Below, piece by piece: positions 38,547-53,000 of a stretch of 64,000 nt of DNA. The notes under the pieces are model-generated. The model was not told the origin of the DNA. It saw only the letters and a list, made by a program, of their open reading frames with translations, and made no database searches. The number at the start of each line of letters is the position of its first letter. Position 1 is the first letter of the stretch. Location: positions 9,585,099-9,649,098 of the forward strand of contig SSBO01000012.1 in the NCBI GenBank assembly GCA_005281725.1. The letters run 5' to 3'. This DNA comes from Wuchereria bancrofti (taxonomy: Eukaryota; Nematoda; Chromadorea; Rhabditida; Onchocercidae). The position numbers and the translations under genes were made by a program.

Positions 38547-38729
38547 AATGAATGAATGAAATGAAATGAAATGAAATGAAATGAAATGAAATGAAATGAA
38601 ATGAAATGAAATGAAATGAAATGAAATGAAATGAAATGAAATGAAATGAAATGAAATGAAATGAAATGAATTGAATTGAATTGAAATGAAATGAAATGAA
38701 ATGAATTGAATTGAATTGAAATGGAAATG
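38547..38729. repeat. (ATGAA)n pentanucleotide microsatellite
   Basis: About 180 bases of tandem ATGAA/GAAAT units, with interspersed TTGAA variants toward the right end. It lies about 200 bases upstream of the cotransporter ATG. The unit keeps several frames open on the minus strand and gives false Phe/His/Ile/Ser repeat open frames, which are not annotated as genes. Confidence 0.95.
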
Positions 38730-41700
38730 AGCAATGAATGCAGAAGCATACAAGGCCAACAAACTAGTAATCAGCCAGCTGATGAGATGATATTGGAAGG
38801 TTTTGCAATGCTAACTAACCTCTAACCGAAATGAAAAAGTGCGAGAAAAAGGCACGAAATAGATTTGTGGAGGTGGGGCCATTGGATCAGTTCTACTGAC
38901 TCTTCTTAAAATCCGCAATCTTTTTTCATCGTTTGTTTTCTTAAAAAATTTATAAATTAGCACTTTATTGAACAAAATTTATCCATTCGTTTTCAATAAA
39001 TAATTAATATAACTCCTCCTTTAACTTTAGCTAATAGCTTATAAATTTTTATTATCTCATATAATCCATTCACTCAACTTGTGTTAATATATCATTATCA
39101 TCAACATTAGTCTATTATTATTATTAGCATTATCATTATTATTAACAATGATTTATTATCATTTCAACACTAACCTATTATTATCAACATTAATCTGTTA
39201 ACTTCATTCATCTCTATTCTCTCAATCTTAGTAATATTGCTAACAATAGTTTATTATTATCAATATTACTCGAATACAGATTTGTTATTACTAATATCAA
39301 TCTATTAATCTATTAGCTAGTTATCAACCCTGATCTATTAATCTATTTAACCTTAATCTATTCATCTTTTCAATCTCGATAATATTGCCATTACAGTTTT
39401 TTTGTTATGACCACTGGTCTATTACCATTTATATCCATTCTCCTTATTTAGGAAAACCAAGAGCAGGCTTCAGTTTTGTGTGAAAAATGAAAATTGAAAT
39501 GCCGGTTGATCTTTCCCGCTCCCTCCATTTGTAGATATTATCAAAGATTCGTTGACAATTGATAATTTTTATCAACAACGAATAAGAATATTTGTTTTGA
39601 TTAGCTATTTACATAATATTAGTATTACATTACAACTGTTGTATTATATTACCTGCAAATATCAATTTCATTTCATCATTGCTTTTCTTTTTCAATCATT
39701 ACTTCAAATAAAATCCCAAATTTTAATCAAAATTTTAGGATAAAAAAAAATTATTTTTTCTTTTAATTACTTCAAAATTTTTTAAAATTCTAAACATAGT
39801 TTTTTTACAGCAATTTAGTTTAAATTTTTTTCTTTTTTGCCTTTTTTTCCATTGACAAATAAATAAATGGATAAACAAATAAACAAGTCAATGAATGGAC
39901 AAATAAATAAACTTGAATAGAAAGAAGTGAAAAAAAGAATGCAATAACGTATATATAGGATGAAAAGAGAATGTTTAAGTAATTGTAGAAAGAAAAACGA
40001 AGGAATGAAGAAAAAATAAAAAGTAGGAATGATGTAATTTACATTTTGCTTGTTTCATTTAATCGTTTTATGATTTGTGTTTGTATGTATAAAATTGAAA
40101 TTGGTTACTTGTAAAAGAATGTAATTTGAATATATCATATTTCAGTCTAATATATCCCAAAGGATTTTTATAGCTTATTCATCCTTTTTATCCTTTTTTT
40201 CCTCTCTCTCTTTTCTTTTCTCTTTTTTTTCTTTCCTTTCCTACTCTTTTTTCCTCTCCTTTCTGTAAACTAAACCTTTTTTTTCGTTTTTTTTTTTTGT
40301 TTCACCTTTCTTTTCATCTCTTTCTTTTCTTTTCAATTTTTTTCCTACTTTTCACTCCTTTATTTCCAACATTTTCTCTAATATATTCAGTTTAGTTTTT
40401 AATTTTTAATTTTTAGTTCCTAAATTTTTTCTTTTTTTTTTGTCAAAGTAAATGCTTTACTTAACAGCAAGTAATGTTGCAGCGGAAAAATGATGAAGTA
40501 AGCAAAGCTGATATTTTTCTCATAGATGTATATTAGAGCCACTTGGCTAAGATTAAATAAGACTTTCCATCTTGGATCGAAGAGAAAAGAGAAAAGAGTG
40601 AGAAAGAAAAAAAATTTGAAAAAATTAGCCAAAAAAACTTGCTCGAAACATATGTTGAGTGCATTTATGCTTTTCTTTTTATTCTAATTTAAAATGCGTC
40701 AATTTTGCTCTTTTTTTTTAATCAAAATTTACAATTTAGAAGAAAATTAATACTCGTATTTATTATTAAATGTTACTTTAATTACATTCTTGTCATAAAC
40801 AAAAAATGATATTTGATTATAATTATTTTCAAAAATGGTGGTAGGAGTGGGGGAAAAAAACGATGAAAAATAAATACAACATTGAGCTTTATTATTTCAA
40901 CACTAGAAGAAATTTTCATCGCTTTTTTATTTTTACGCTTTATTAAAATTATTTTTAAATCACAATTTTCAGATAATTTAACAGGACGGAAGAAGAGATG
41001 AACGGAAGGAAGAAAGACAGTTCAGCTCCATATAATTAAATAATATATAATCAAGTTAACAATTTATAAAAAAAATCGAAATAATTTAAATAATAATTGA
41101 AATTAACATTAAATTAAATATACAAGTCCAAATCTTTCTGATGTATTACTAATAAAAATTAAGAAATTATATGCCTATTATTTCATATAATAACATATAC
41201 ATTCGTATCTTACGGCAAATTTTCAATGTTTCTCATTTATTTATCGTAATTGTAATCGGTTATTTTACTTCATAAACTTAAGTAAACAACAACAAAAAAA
41301 CTTCGAAGTCAAATTTTTTAATATTTCAAAAATTTCAATAAAATAAATGGCGTAAAATCAATAAAATAATTAAATATTGGTTAAGATAATAAAAAATAGA
41401 ATTTAAGCGTTATATGATGAAAAAGAAAAGAAAAATTGCTTAACATATTCGCATGCAAATTAATGTTATTAATGTTAATCACAAATTTTTAATGATTTTA
41501 AAATACGTTTTGCAGTATTATTATCAAATGACAGCTGTTTGATTTAGTAAGTGAAATCAAAAAAACAGAAAAAAAAAAGAAAAAACGTGACAAAAATTTC
41601 ATTTTGTGTAACATAGATTGACATCATTTTATTAAACATTAGAAAAGTGATAGTTTTTAAAATGAGAAAGCCAAAAAAAAACTTGAAAGTAACAATTATT

Positions 41701-42577
41701 TTAATTAACATAAATAGTAAATAAACTGAGAAAATTAGATAACCTTAATTTCATGCATAAACTATTAATCAAACTAATAGGTGGGAAGAGAGAGAGAAAG
41801 AGAAAAAAGACGAAGAAAAAAGTGATTTTCAAATTGAAAAAAGAATGGAAAAAATTCACAGATTTCTCTTTCCCATGGAAAAAACGAACAAAGAAGGAAC
41901 AAAAATATTACAATCATTGATAATAACCAATCAATTGTCTAAAATTATTTCATGAAGAAAAAGTGTCATTTAATATTTTCTAATTTTTTTTTTACGAATG
42001 ACGTTGCGATAAGCAAAATTATTAAAAAAATGAAAATGAAATAATCTTTTATCAAAATTCTTTACCACTGACTCATCTTTTATACTGTAATGTTTTTATG
42101 TCATTTTTTTGCGTTTTTTTGTTTTTTTCGAAAAATTTTCATTTTTTATTTGTTTCGTTTTTAAGCAAAAATCTTTAATAGTTTTTCCTCTTTTTTATCT
42201 TTTTTTTCTTCTTTTGAAAAATTTAATAAAACCATATTGTGGTTTTTGAAAAACTTAATAAAGCATTTTGTGTTCTAACTTTTTCAAATTGTTCAGAAAT
42301 TTATTTCCTAAATTAAAGGCTTTTTCGTTTTTACATTCAAATACAAAATGAATTTTCTTCCTTAATGGCATTTCCTTATTGGCTTCATTTTGCTTTAAAA
42401 TTGCTTACTACGAAAAAAAAATCTTGAAATTACTTAAAGATTTATTTCCTTCCTCAATTCTTTTTTTTTCCTTCACTTTTTTTTGCTAATAATAGAAAAT
42501 ATATACATATGTATTTTTTTTTTCTCCTATATATTGTATAATTTAATTAGTTTTTTTTTTAATTTTAATTAAAATTT

Positions 42578-45500
42578 TGTTGGAATCAACAGTATTGAAT
42601 GTATTATGATTAAGATATTTATTTGAATATAATTTGATATCTGCTGTAAATATATGAGAAATAAATTAATCATTAATTCATTAATTTTTTTGTTTTTGGA
42701 AGATTTTTTAATATAAAATTTTTTGATTTTAGTTGTTTATTGAGACGAAAACCTATGCATGGATGCCCTATTCAAAAAAATTAAAAAGATGCTATGGTTG
42801 TAAACAACAATCTCACCAATAAATGATTGTAATGAAATGCTGATAAGAGTATGTTCTTGTGTCACAAAAAACTAAACGAATTAGTTTAGAACAAAAAAAA
42901 AAATGAAATGAAATTTTGATGAAAAAATTGGTACAGAAATATTGTTGCTTTTTTTTTTGTTCTTTGCTATTGTTATTCTTGCAATCGTTGTAAGTAATGT
43001 AATTTCATAAAATAATTGAACTTAAATATGTTAAAATTTAACATAATTACTAAAAAAAGTATTTTGTCATGAATAATTGATAATAATAAAAATTAAACTA
43101 TGATATAATTAGAAATGTTTAGAGAGAAAAAAAAGCAAAATTATTACTGATAATGTAAAATGATAATTTATTTGCTCATGTATAGTGTAAGAAATAATTA
43201 TTTTGTTATAAAATTGGATTAAATTTAACAATTTAAAATTTGGAATTTGTAATAAATACAAAAATAAGCAAATTATCCTGGCAAAAAACAAAATAAAATA
43301 AAGATTTAAATTACGGAATTCCTGTGTGATTTTTGTGGACGGAATATCAATGAATTAATGTTTAACAATTAAAAAAAAAATGTTTCAAATATATGCCAGA
43401 AAAATGATTTTTTTCTTCATTTTCCCTCTGATTGCTGTAAATAAATTATCATTTGAATAAAATTCAACGTCATTTATAAAATTAATTTATCCCATGCAAA
43501 AATTGTTTCCTTCACATTTTTCTCCTTCTTTTTTATTTGTTTTCTTTTTTTGTTTATTCAAATAGAAATTGATTGAAGGAAAATAAATAGATTACAATTT
43601 AAAAAAAAGAGGAAAAAATAGCAATTAACACATTTCACTCTTTTTATTTTTTAAATTATAACATCGAAAAAAAAAAAAATGTGGTGAATTAAAAATATTG
43701 TGGGAAAAAAATTTTTTTTTATTTTTTTTATTGATAATCTTTTCAATTATTTTACTTTTGTTATTAGTTTTTCATTTGATGTCAGCTACTTAACATTTCA
43801 TATAGATTTTGTGATAACATAATAAAACAATATACAATCATTCAACATTGTTACAAATAGAATGCATTGACATTTGATCATTTATTAAAAATAATTGAGT
43901 GCAGCAAACATCTGTTAAATTTATAATTTTTATCAAAGGTTTTTATTATTAAAATTTTAATTTTCCAATTTTTTTCTCTTTTTTAATAAAATTTATATGC
44001 AGGTTATATTATTTGCAAATTTTTGATTTAAATTAAAAATGTCATAAAAATGAATGTAAAAGTTCAATTTTTATTATTTCATTAAATTTTGCTTACTTTA
44101 TAAGTATATATATTAATTACTAGTTGATACGTATGTAATAATTAATACTAATTATTAGATATATGTATGTAATAATTAATATGGAAATCATCCCTAATAC
44201 ATCAATTCAAATTGTATTATGGTAAATATTTTACAAATATAAAAAGCTATTTTATTCGAAATTAATTGAAANTGTTGGAATCAACAGTATTGAATGTATT
44301 ATGATTAAGATATTTATTTGAATATAATTTGATATCTGCTGTAAATATATGAGAAATAAATTAATCATTAATTCATTAATTTTTTTGTTTTTGGAAGATT
44401 TTTTAATATAAAATTTTTTGATTTTAGTTGTTTATTGAGACGAAAACCTATGCATGGATGCCCTATTCAAAAAAATTAAAAAGATGCTATGGTTGTAAAC
44501 AACAATCTCACCAATAAATGATTGTAATGAAATGCTGATAAGAGTATGTTCTTGTGTCACAAAAAACTAAACGAATTAGTTTAGAACAAAAAAAAAAATG
44601 AAATGAAATTTTGATGAAAAAATTGGTACAGAAATATTGTTGCTTTTTTTTTTGTTCTTTGCTATTGTTATTCTTGCAATCGTTGTAAGTAATGTAATTT
44701 CATAAAATAATTGAACTTAAATATGTTAAAATTTAACATAATTACTAAAAAAAGTATTTTGTCATGAATAATTGATAATAATAAAAATTAAACTATGATA
44801 TAATTAGAAATGTTTAGAGAGAAAAAAAAGCAAAATTATTACTGATAATGTAAAATGATAATTTATTTGCTCATGTATAGTGTAAGAAATAATTATTTTG
44901 TTATAAAATTGGATTAAATTTAACAATTTAAAATTTGGAATTTGTAATAAATACAAAAATAAGCAAATTATCCTGGCAAAAAACAAAATAAAATAAAGAT
45001 TTAAATTACGGAATTCCTGTGTGATTTTTGTGGACGGAATATCAATGAATTAATGTTTAACAATTAAAAAAAAAATGTTTCAAATATATGCCAGAAAAAT
45101 GATTTTTTTCTTCATTTTCCCTCTGATTGCTGTAAATAAATTATCATTTGAATAAAATTCAACGTCATTTATAAAATTAATTTATCCCATGCAAAAATTG
45201 TTTCCTTCACATTTTTCTCCTTCTTTTTTATTTGTTTTCTTTTTTTGTTTATTCAAATAGAAATTGATTGAAGGAAAATAAATAGATTACAATTTAAAAA
45301 AAAGAGGAAAAAATAGCAATTAACACATTTCACTCTTTTTATTTTTTAAATTATAACATCGAAAAAAAAAAAATGTGGTGAATTAAAAATATTGTGGGAA
45401 AAAAATTTTTTTTTATTTTTTTTATTGATAATCTTTTCAATTATTTTACTTTTGTTATTAGTTTTTCATTTGATGTCAGCTACTTAACATTTCATATAGA

Positions 45501-45965
45501 TTTTGTGATAACATAATAAAACAATATACAATCATTCAACATTGTTACAAATAGAATGCATTGACATTTGATCATTTATTAAAAATAATTGAGTGCAGCA
45601 AACATCTGTTAAATTTATAATTTTTATCAAAGGTTTTTATTATTAAAATTTTAATTTTCCAATTTTTTTCTCTTTTTTAATAAAATTTATATGCAGGTTA
45701 TATTATTTGCAAATTTTTGATTTAAATTAAAAATGTCATAAAAATGAATGTAAAAGTTCAATTTTTATTATTTCATTAAATTTTGCTTACTTTATAAGTA
45801 TATATATTAATTACTAGTTGATACGTATGTAATAATTAATACTAATTATTAGATATATGTATGTAATAATTAATATGGAAATCATCCCTAATACATCAAT
45901 TCAAATTGTATTATGGTAAATATTTTACAAATATAAAAAGCTATTTTATTCGAAATTAATTGAAA
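42578..45965. repeat. N-separated direct duplication of 1.69 kb (likely unmerged contig overlap)
   Basis: Bases 42578-44271 are repeated at 44273-45965 with n at 44272 between. The two copies appear identical except for a poly-A run after CATCG (13 A at about 43667 versus 12 A at about 45362), the type of difference expected from read or consensus error. Both copies contain the same non-coding AT-rich sequence, including an identical chance 60-codon open frame. Best read as overlapping contig ends left unmerged. Confidence 0.9.
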
Positions 45966-48900
45966 TACATTAAAATTTCATTCAAATAATATATTGCATT
46001 TGTACTTTTCCTCAGAAATTTTTTTATTAAAATTTCAGTTTTTTTTTGATTACAATTATATGATTTGTGACATTTTTAATTAAACTAAAAATGTTACAAA
46101 ATAATTAAAGGATGCAATAAATGCGTAATATATGCCGTAATTTTTGTAACTAATTTGTCATTTTTCAAATCTTTTAAAATATTTGTTTTAAAAAGGAAAA
46201 AAAAATTTTTTGTGTAAAGAATTGAAATGATAAAATATTTAGTCGACGCAATATTTGAATTCTTTTTTATTTGATTTTAAATTTTATCTGATCATTCAAT
46301 TACAACAAATTTATAATGAAAATATACTGTCAAAGATTTGTTATTATCAATTTTTAAACAAAAAACATTTAAATACAAACAAAATTGTTGATGTGAATTT
46401 TTTTTATCACTTTATCACTTCAGTAATACAATATTATTTACTTGCTCTTTACTTTTTTGCTTTTTCCACACATACGAACAACATACAATCAAGGATTTAC
46501 TTTTTTTTTTATCAGATCAAATAATAAATCATATTGTTAACAATTATAAATTTTCTAAATTTTCAACGTCTTGATAAAGCTTAATGTGTCATATTGAAAT
46601 TTCCATTTTATCAATGAATTATTGGAATATATTTTGAAATTTATAATTTGAATGAAGAATTTTACAAATATTTGAAGACTGAAAAATTTTTCCAAATTTA
46701 TATGGTTGTCAAATTTAACAGTCATAGAATGATTAATTCATTTCAAGCACAAAGTATGATATTGGTATAGCATATTCGATGATATTTACACTTTTTTATA
46801 TGATAAATATTAGATTTGAAATAAATGAAATAATATTTTCCCTCAACAATTCAACAGTAATAAATTTCCATGAGATAATTCATTAAAAATTTCGACATTG
46901 ATTTATAATGACTAATTAATTTATGATTAACGATTGCTTAAAAAATTTAATAGACTTACGATAGTCTAATCTAAATGATATAATATTGAAATCAGAAATT
47001 AGTAATTAACAAATAAAATGCATGTACTCAATTTAATAGTTAATTGATTAAACTTCAAAGTGTTTGAATTAAATTTTATAATTGAAGACAAAAAACATAA
47101 TGTAAATTATATAACAAATGTGTTTAAATTTGAAAACCTTCGCTTTTCTCCTTTTTCTGGTAGGAAAAATAAAAGTTAATCAATATACTAAATAGGCATT
47201 TCGCTTCAGGAAAGTGAAACTATCATATCATAAAAGCTTTACAAAGCTTTATGTTAATGTATTATAACCGGATAATTCATTACTCATTCCGTTTTCCCCT
47301 TTTTTTCCTTTTTTTATAACTGGATATTTGATTTTTTCCATTACATCATAAAACAAAAGCATACAGTTAATAACAATATGTAATGATAGATTTATTAAAA
47401 TGTATGAATTAAAATTGATCTGATCATACAATTCAATTAATTACAATTAACTGAACAAAAAAAAATTTTTAATTTTGATAAAGTTTTTTTTTTGAAAAAA
47501 AACCAATCATTTTAGTTGGACATTTAGTAACAATTCACAACAATATAACATTGCATTATATTAGCTCAATTTGATAGCATTTTCTCGCAAGAAATACTCG
47601 TTTTTTTCCTTTTGTTTTTTTTATTGTTGAAATAGAATTGAATTACATCTATTTTCACTTATATAAACACCTATTTTCATTATTTGTATAATTAAATGAT
47701 AAAAATTTGAAGAATTCCAATTTTAAAATTTATTTTTATGCTTCCATTCAAGAGTGTTAGCAAGTGAAAATTATAGGAATGGTGAGAAAATCAATTATTG
47801 AAAAGGGATTTTTAATAAAAATGGAAATAAAATGTTCTCCAGCAGTATTTTTTCACAATAACGTCATTAATGATAATTACTATTAATAATAATAATAATA
47901 AAACTAAAAATAAATAGTAATACAAGGAATTAATGATTGAAGGAATGGAAATAATTGTTGCTTTCAGTTCGTTTTATTTCTCATTTTTATACTTTAATTC
48001 GTAAACAAATTAATTTACATATATATATGTAAATTTCAAATAGTTATAAACATAATCAAAAAATTCGTTGTATGGTTTTTGCACTGTGCTTTATGGTTGC
48101 TTTACACCTACCTAAATCATGCAAACAATTTAAAAAGTTGAAAAAATACATTAGTAAATTTCTTATCAAAATTCTCCATATAGTTCATTTTTTACTTAAT
48201 GTATAGTAATTATAAAAATGACTACTTCAGCTATTTTAGCTAAGATTATAAGAAATTGCTTTGTTTTGTTGGTCATTTGTTAACATTGATGATAAAAACA
48301 AGTTTTACGTGAAGAATGCATTTATGAGGTAATTCTGATATAAATCTGATGAAAAATATTTTTGTACTTAAATTAATTTTTAAAATCAATTATACACATA
48401 AAATAATTGTTGAAAAGTAACGATGAAAATTTAACGCTTAAAATTTATTAACAAAAAGATAAAGAAAATTTGCTGTGATGTTAATTATGATAATAATATA
48501 GTGGTAAAGTTGAAACACAACGATAAGTGATTACTAGCAAAATGATTAAAAATTCATCAATTATAAATTAGATTTTGCTATTTGACATGAACAAAGTAAG
48601 CTTAAGAAGGGTTTGTTTATAGGAAGAGGAAAATAATCTAAATGGAAATTTGAACTTAGAATATTTTAATACATAAATCAAAATTGGCTTTTATATTCAA
48701 TCATTTAATGCATCATGATAATAGCATTAAACAAAACACAATTCAAACTTATGTGATGATAGAAATAATAAACATTTAAATCAATCTTTATCCATTAATC
48801 TTAATTCTCTGACCAATTTTAATCGACAAACCTTAATCTATTAAAATTTAGAATCATTTTAATCTAATATGAATCAATTTGAAATTATTTGCTGCAAAAA

Positions 48901-50026
48901 AAATAGTTTCATAGTGAATCATATCATAAAGCCAAATCTTTTTCTGAAACTAATTAGCAATCAGTAATAAATCATATAATAAATTACAGTAAGCGTCTGG
49001 TCATTCGTTTCATTTATCCAGTAGCTGGACTTTGTTATTAGTAAATTAATGGAATACTAAATTAATAAGATTCGAATTTATAGTCATTTATTTATTGCTG
49101 AGAAATATTTTAATTGTACAAATAGCAATTGATAATTTCAAGTTCGAGTTCAAGTTTTTTATAAAGTTCGAGTTATTTTAAGAGGTTGCCTTATTTTTCA
49201 CTACTATAAAATAATTGTAACAATATAAATTATCATAATCAACCGATTTCACGTCTTAATTTCGCATTTTACTGCAGTTTCATCCATTTTATAATAATTT
49301 AATCTATAAAATAAAATTTTCTTTCTCTTTTTTTAAACAATCTATTTAATGAAAAAGGATTAATTACCGAGTTCTCTTAATGAGTTAGTTTATTCGTGAT
49401 TGCTGATAAGAAAATTATAATAATTAACTTCATATACCTTGAGGTATGGTAATTGCTTTAATTAATATAATTGAAATATATTCAAAATGAAGCAAATTTC
49501 AATTAAATTTTCCAATGCATATAAAATTTTTCAATTAAATGTTGTTAATTTTTCATCCGAAATAATTTTGAGAAATTAATTTATTTTCCATCAAATAACA
49601 TAATTACAATTTATCACTTTGAGCTACAATAGTGAAATGGATTTCAATTTGGAATGATTGTTTGTTGTAGTTGGGGTTGTTGAGATTAGCGTTGTGGAAG
49701 TGGTATTAATACTTTCGTTTTGATGAATTGATGTGTTTGGTCGTAGTTTAATGCTTCCACTGTTTAAATATAGGAGACGCTTATTTATAAATTAAGCAAA
49801 TAGAAAAAAATGATTTCTTTTTTGCTAAATTTAATTTAATTGGAAAAAATTAACAGATATTTGCAAAATGGATATATTATTTTAATGGATAAACTATTTT
49901 TTGTTTTACTTTAAAGGAAAAAGCAAAAATGATCACTTATCATAATGGTTCATTTTTTTTTCCTTTATATATTGCTCCAGTTTTGTTATATTTTGCAGTT
50001 ATACTATCGTTTCATATTTTATCATT

Positions 50027-50040
50027 TATTGTATTTCTAG
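50027..50040 (+). promoter_or_regulatory. Candidate trans-splice acceptor for twinfilin
   Basis: A T-rich stretch ending in TTTCTAG at 50040 lies 28 bases before the twinfilin ATG, with no upstream coding exon needed. In nematodes such an acceptor just before the start codon commonly receives the spliced leader. A second acceptor-like TTTTGCAG lies about 40 bases further upstream. Confidence 0.4.
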
Positions 50041-50067
50041 TCAATTCACTACTATTATCTTAACATT

Positions 50068-53000
50068 ATGGCTTGTCAGTCTGGCATTCGAGGTTTGTCA
50101 CTTTTTCAATACATTTAAGTGTATTAGAAAACTTGTATTTAACTTGAGTTTATGCTAATCTCGCTTGAAATCTCGACTTTCATCCTTATTCTAGGTAATA
50201 CTTGAAATTTGGTGCAATTTTTAGAACGAATTATAATTGAGATTGATAGATTTATATTGTTTGGTAATGAGAGTGAAAGAACTTTGAGTTTCAGTCCTCA
50301 ACTTAGCGAAATGCTTTTCTGGTTAGTATTATTATTTATTGTTATTTTTCAGCAAGCGACAAACTGCTGAGGTTTTTCAATGAATGTAAATCAGGGAAGA
50401 TAAGACTTGCAAAAATTGTTGTAAAGAATGGTATGAATTTTTGATGGTTTTTCTCTTTTTTTGTAAGGAATTTTGAATAATTCTGGCTACTTGACTAGCC
50501 GTAAAAATGATGTGCATCTGTCACAAGTAAGCACGTCACATGTATCCTACAGCTCTGTATGATCTGCGCTTGGATCAACATCATCAATTTGAATGAAAGC
50601 ACGAGTGTTCTCAATTGTGATAACTGAGGGAAATTTCTCGAAATTTCATATTACTACTGCAAATTATTACTGGAACGAATTTTTCATACCAATTAATTTT
50701 TTATTTCATTTTGTTCTGTTTTTGTTTTGTCAGAAATATTGAATCCTTTTTTATAACAGTAATTTATTTCAGAAGAACTATGTGTTAATTTTCAAGGTAA
50801 AGGTACGACTGATTGGCGAGCTGACTTCAAACGTCATTTGCCGGATTGCATTGACGCATTTGAACCATGCTACATTTTGTTTCGTATCGATGAACCGTAT
50901 GGTTGGATTTTAATGAGGTTTGTTGTTTCAGTTGAAAGTAATGTTAGTTATATATGACTGAAGAATACGCTGTCACATCTATGTAATTTGATAAAAGTGA
51001 TTTACATAGATTAATAATGCTGCCTGTGATAGAGCTGTGGTGTTTTTGAAGAATTTTTATTTCCATACAGCCTGCCAGTTTTTTCTTGAATATCCTAAGA
51101 GATTTTGATTGAATAACGATCATAAATCATGACTGAAAAAACGTATATTTTGACAAACTTTTAGAAATATGATTATGATTGGAGTTATAAAAACTGTAAA
51201 TTTATTACAGCTTTGCCGATGATCGTGCTCCTGTTCGTGAAAAAATGGTTTTTGCTGCAACTTGGGCAACGTTTAAATCAGAATTTGGACAATCCAATAT
51301 CAGGCATAAATTTAACTTTTTTCCTACTCTATATTTACTAGGATTGTTGATGCTCGAATTATTCTAGTGGTTACTGTTTTTTAAAAAAGATCGTCCCAAT
51401 TTTGGACTTTGTGTGTTTTCATGAATTCATGTAGCTCTGCAATGGTTTAATGGTTAAATATTATCTGCATGAAGACGTATCTTGTTGTTGGCCATTCAGT
51501 TAATTACTTTAGTTTACAAGGTTGTCGAAAACTATTTTTCTTTTTACACTTTTTTGTTGAAAATTGCAGATACGAATATCATGTGACAGATAAGAAAGAA
51601 ATGACACTGGAAGCATTTGAAAAGTGGCTTTCGAGTAAGGAAGATCCTGGACCTATGTCGGAACTTGAGAAAGAATTTTATAATGCACATCAAGAGCTTA
51701 AAGTTACTGCACCGTCAGTTGTTGCTGCACAAACTGTCAGAGATAAGTTGCAATGTTTTTAATCTTTACTTTTAAATACATTCTTGCACAAAAATATCTT
51801 TAAAAAAATGAAGAACTGTTATGGTTATTCAACTATCACTATGTTGTTTGGGATCAATTTTTGTGTGAGAAGAGAATTATAAACTGGAAAAGTTACATTT
51901 GCCTGAAATTTAAAAAACCATTCTTGAATTTCACTTTGGGAGTTTAGGAATTTTCAATTTTTATGGAAGATTAAACGTACTCTTCTAGGTGTTTTCTTCC
52001 CAGTGGATCAGGACGCTAAAGAGGAACTACGAAAGTTAGCTAATCATACAGTGAATTATGTTCAGCTAGCTGTTGATACACTGAATGAAGCAGTCAAATT
52101 GGAATGTTCAAAAACATCTATCTCTCCCGAACAGTTAAATGAGGTATTTTATTTTACTATAACTGTGTAACCTTGGATTACTTTCTATCACTTTTGTTCT
52201 CCACTTAAATGACAAGTAATTTTTTTATTCACAAACTTTTAACCAGTAGTTCAGATATAATCGTATAAGTGTACTGAAAGCCTAAATTGTCCTTTGACAT
52301 TTTCAAATCTTGTCGTTTATTCAGTAACGTTCCATGGTCTAAATTAACGTAGATGAGATATACTTATTTCCTTTCGTAATCACCTATAAATTAGGAAATG
52401 GACAGAGTGTATCAAATGATGCTGTATCATAAGTATTTTGATTTGTAGCAGATCATGTTCATACCAAGTTTGAAGATAGATTACATTAAGTGGTAGAGCA
52501 GTTTTCATATTTTATATATTCATAGCAAAGTTTCCTTTTTCAGGTAATACCTCGAGACAAGCCACGATATCATTTCTATCGTTTCTCTCATAAATATAAC
52601 AGTCAGGATTACGATAGTTTATGTTAGTTTGCATTTTATAAAGCTCTAAATTTGTTTCCTTTTTGAATCTGAATTTGTTTTCAATTAGTTTTACATTTGA
52701 AACTCATTTTAAATGTTACATTTGAAACTTTTCACAACATTTTTTGATGAAATATTAATGTAGTTCTTTTTGACATTTATAGATGCTGTGCTTATAATTT
52801 AATACATATTTTTTTCTTTTACAGTTTTCATCTATTCAATGCCTTCATCGGGATGTACAATCAAAGAACGGATGCTTTACTCAAGCTGTAAGCAGCCATT
52901 CCTACAAGCTGCTTTATCGGCCGCAAATCTTTCTCCAGATAAAAAGGTTTTTAGTATGGAAATAGTTTTGAAAAATAAAAATGAAATCTTGTTAAAATTA

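Larger units (their letters stand above)
38344..50067. other. Long non-coding interval between divergent cotransporter and twinfilin genes
   Basis: About 11.7 kb separates the 5' ends of the cotransporter (minus) and twinfilin (plus); collapsing the duplicated 1.69 kb block leaves about 10 kb. It carries the microsatellites just upstream of the cotransporter, a degenerate ATTA/CATTA-rich tract at about 39090-39420, a pyrimidine-rich stretch at about 40190-40400 and otherwise AT-rich unique sequence. No protein or RNA gene is supported on either strand. Both promoters should lie at its edges. Confidence 0.6.

Noticed and set aside
38528..38762. Two overlapping minus-strand frames made of Phe/His/Ile/Ser repeats
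   Set aside because: They are translations of the (ATGAA)n microsatellite and have no non-repeat protein content.
43109..44986. Identical 60-codon open frames at 43109-43291 and 44804-44986, which look like a duplicated gene
   Set aside because: They lie in the two copies of the n-separated assembly duplication and are AT-rich chance frames.
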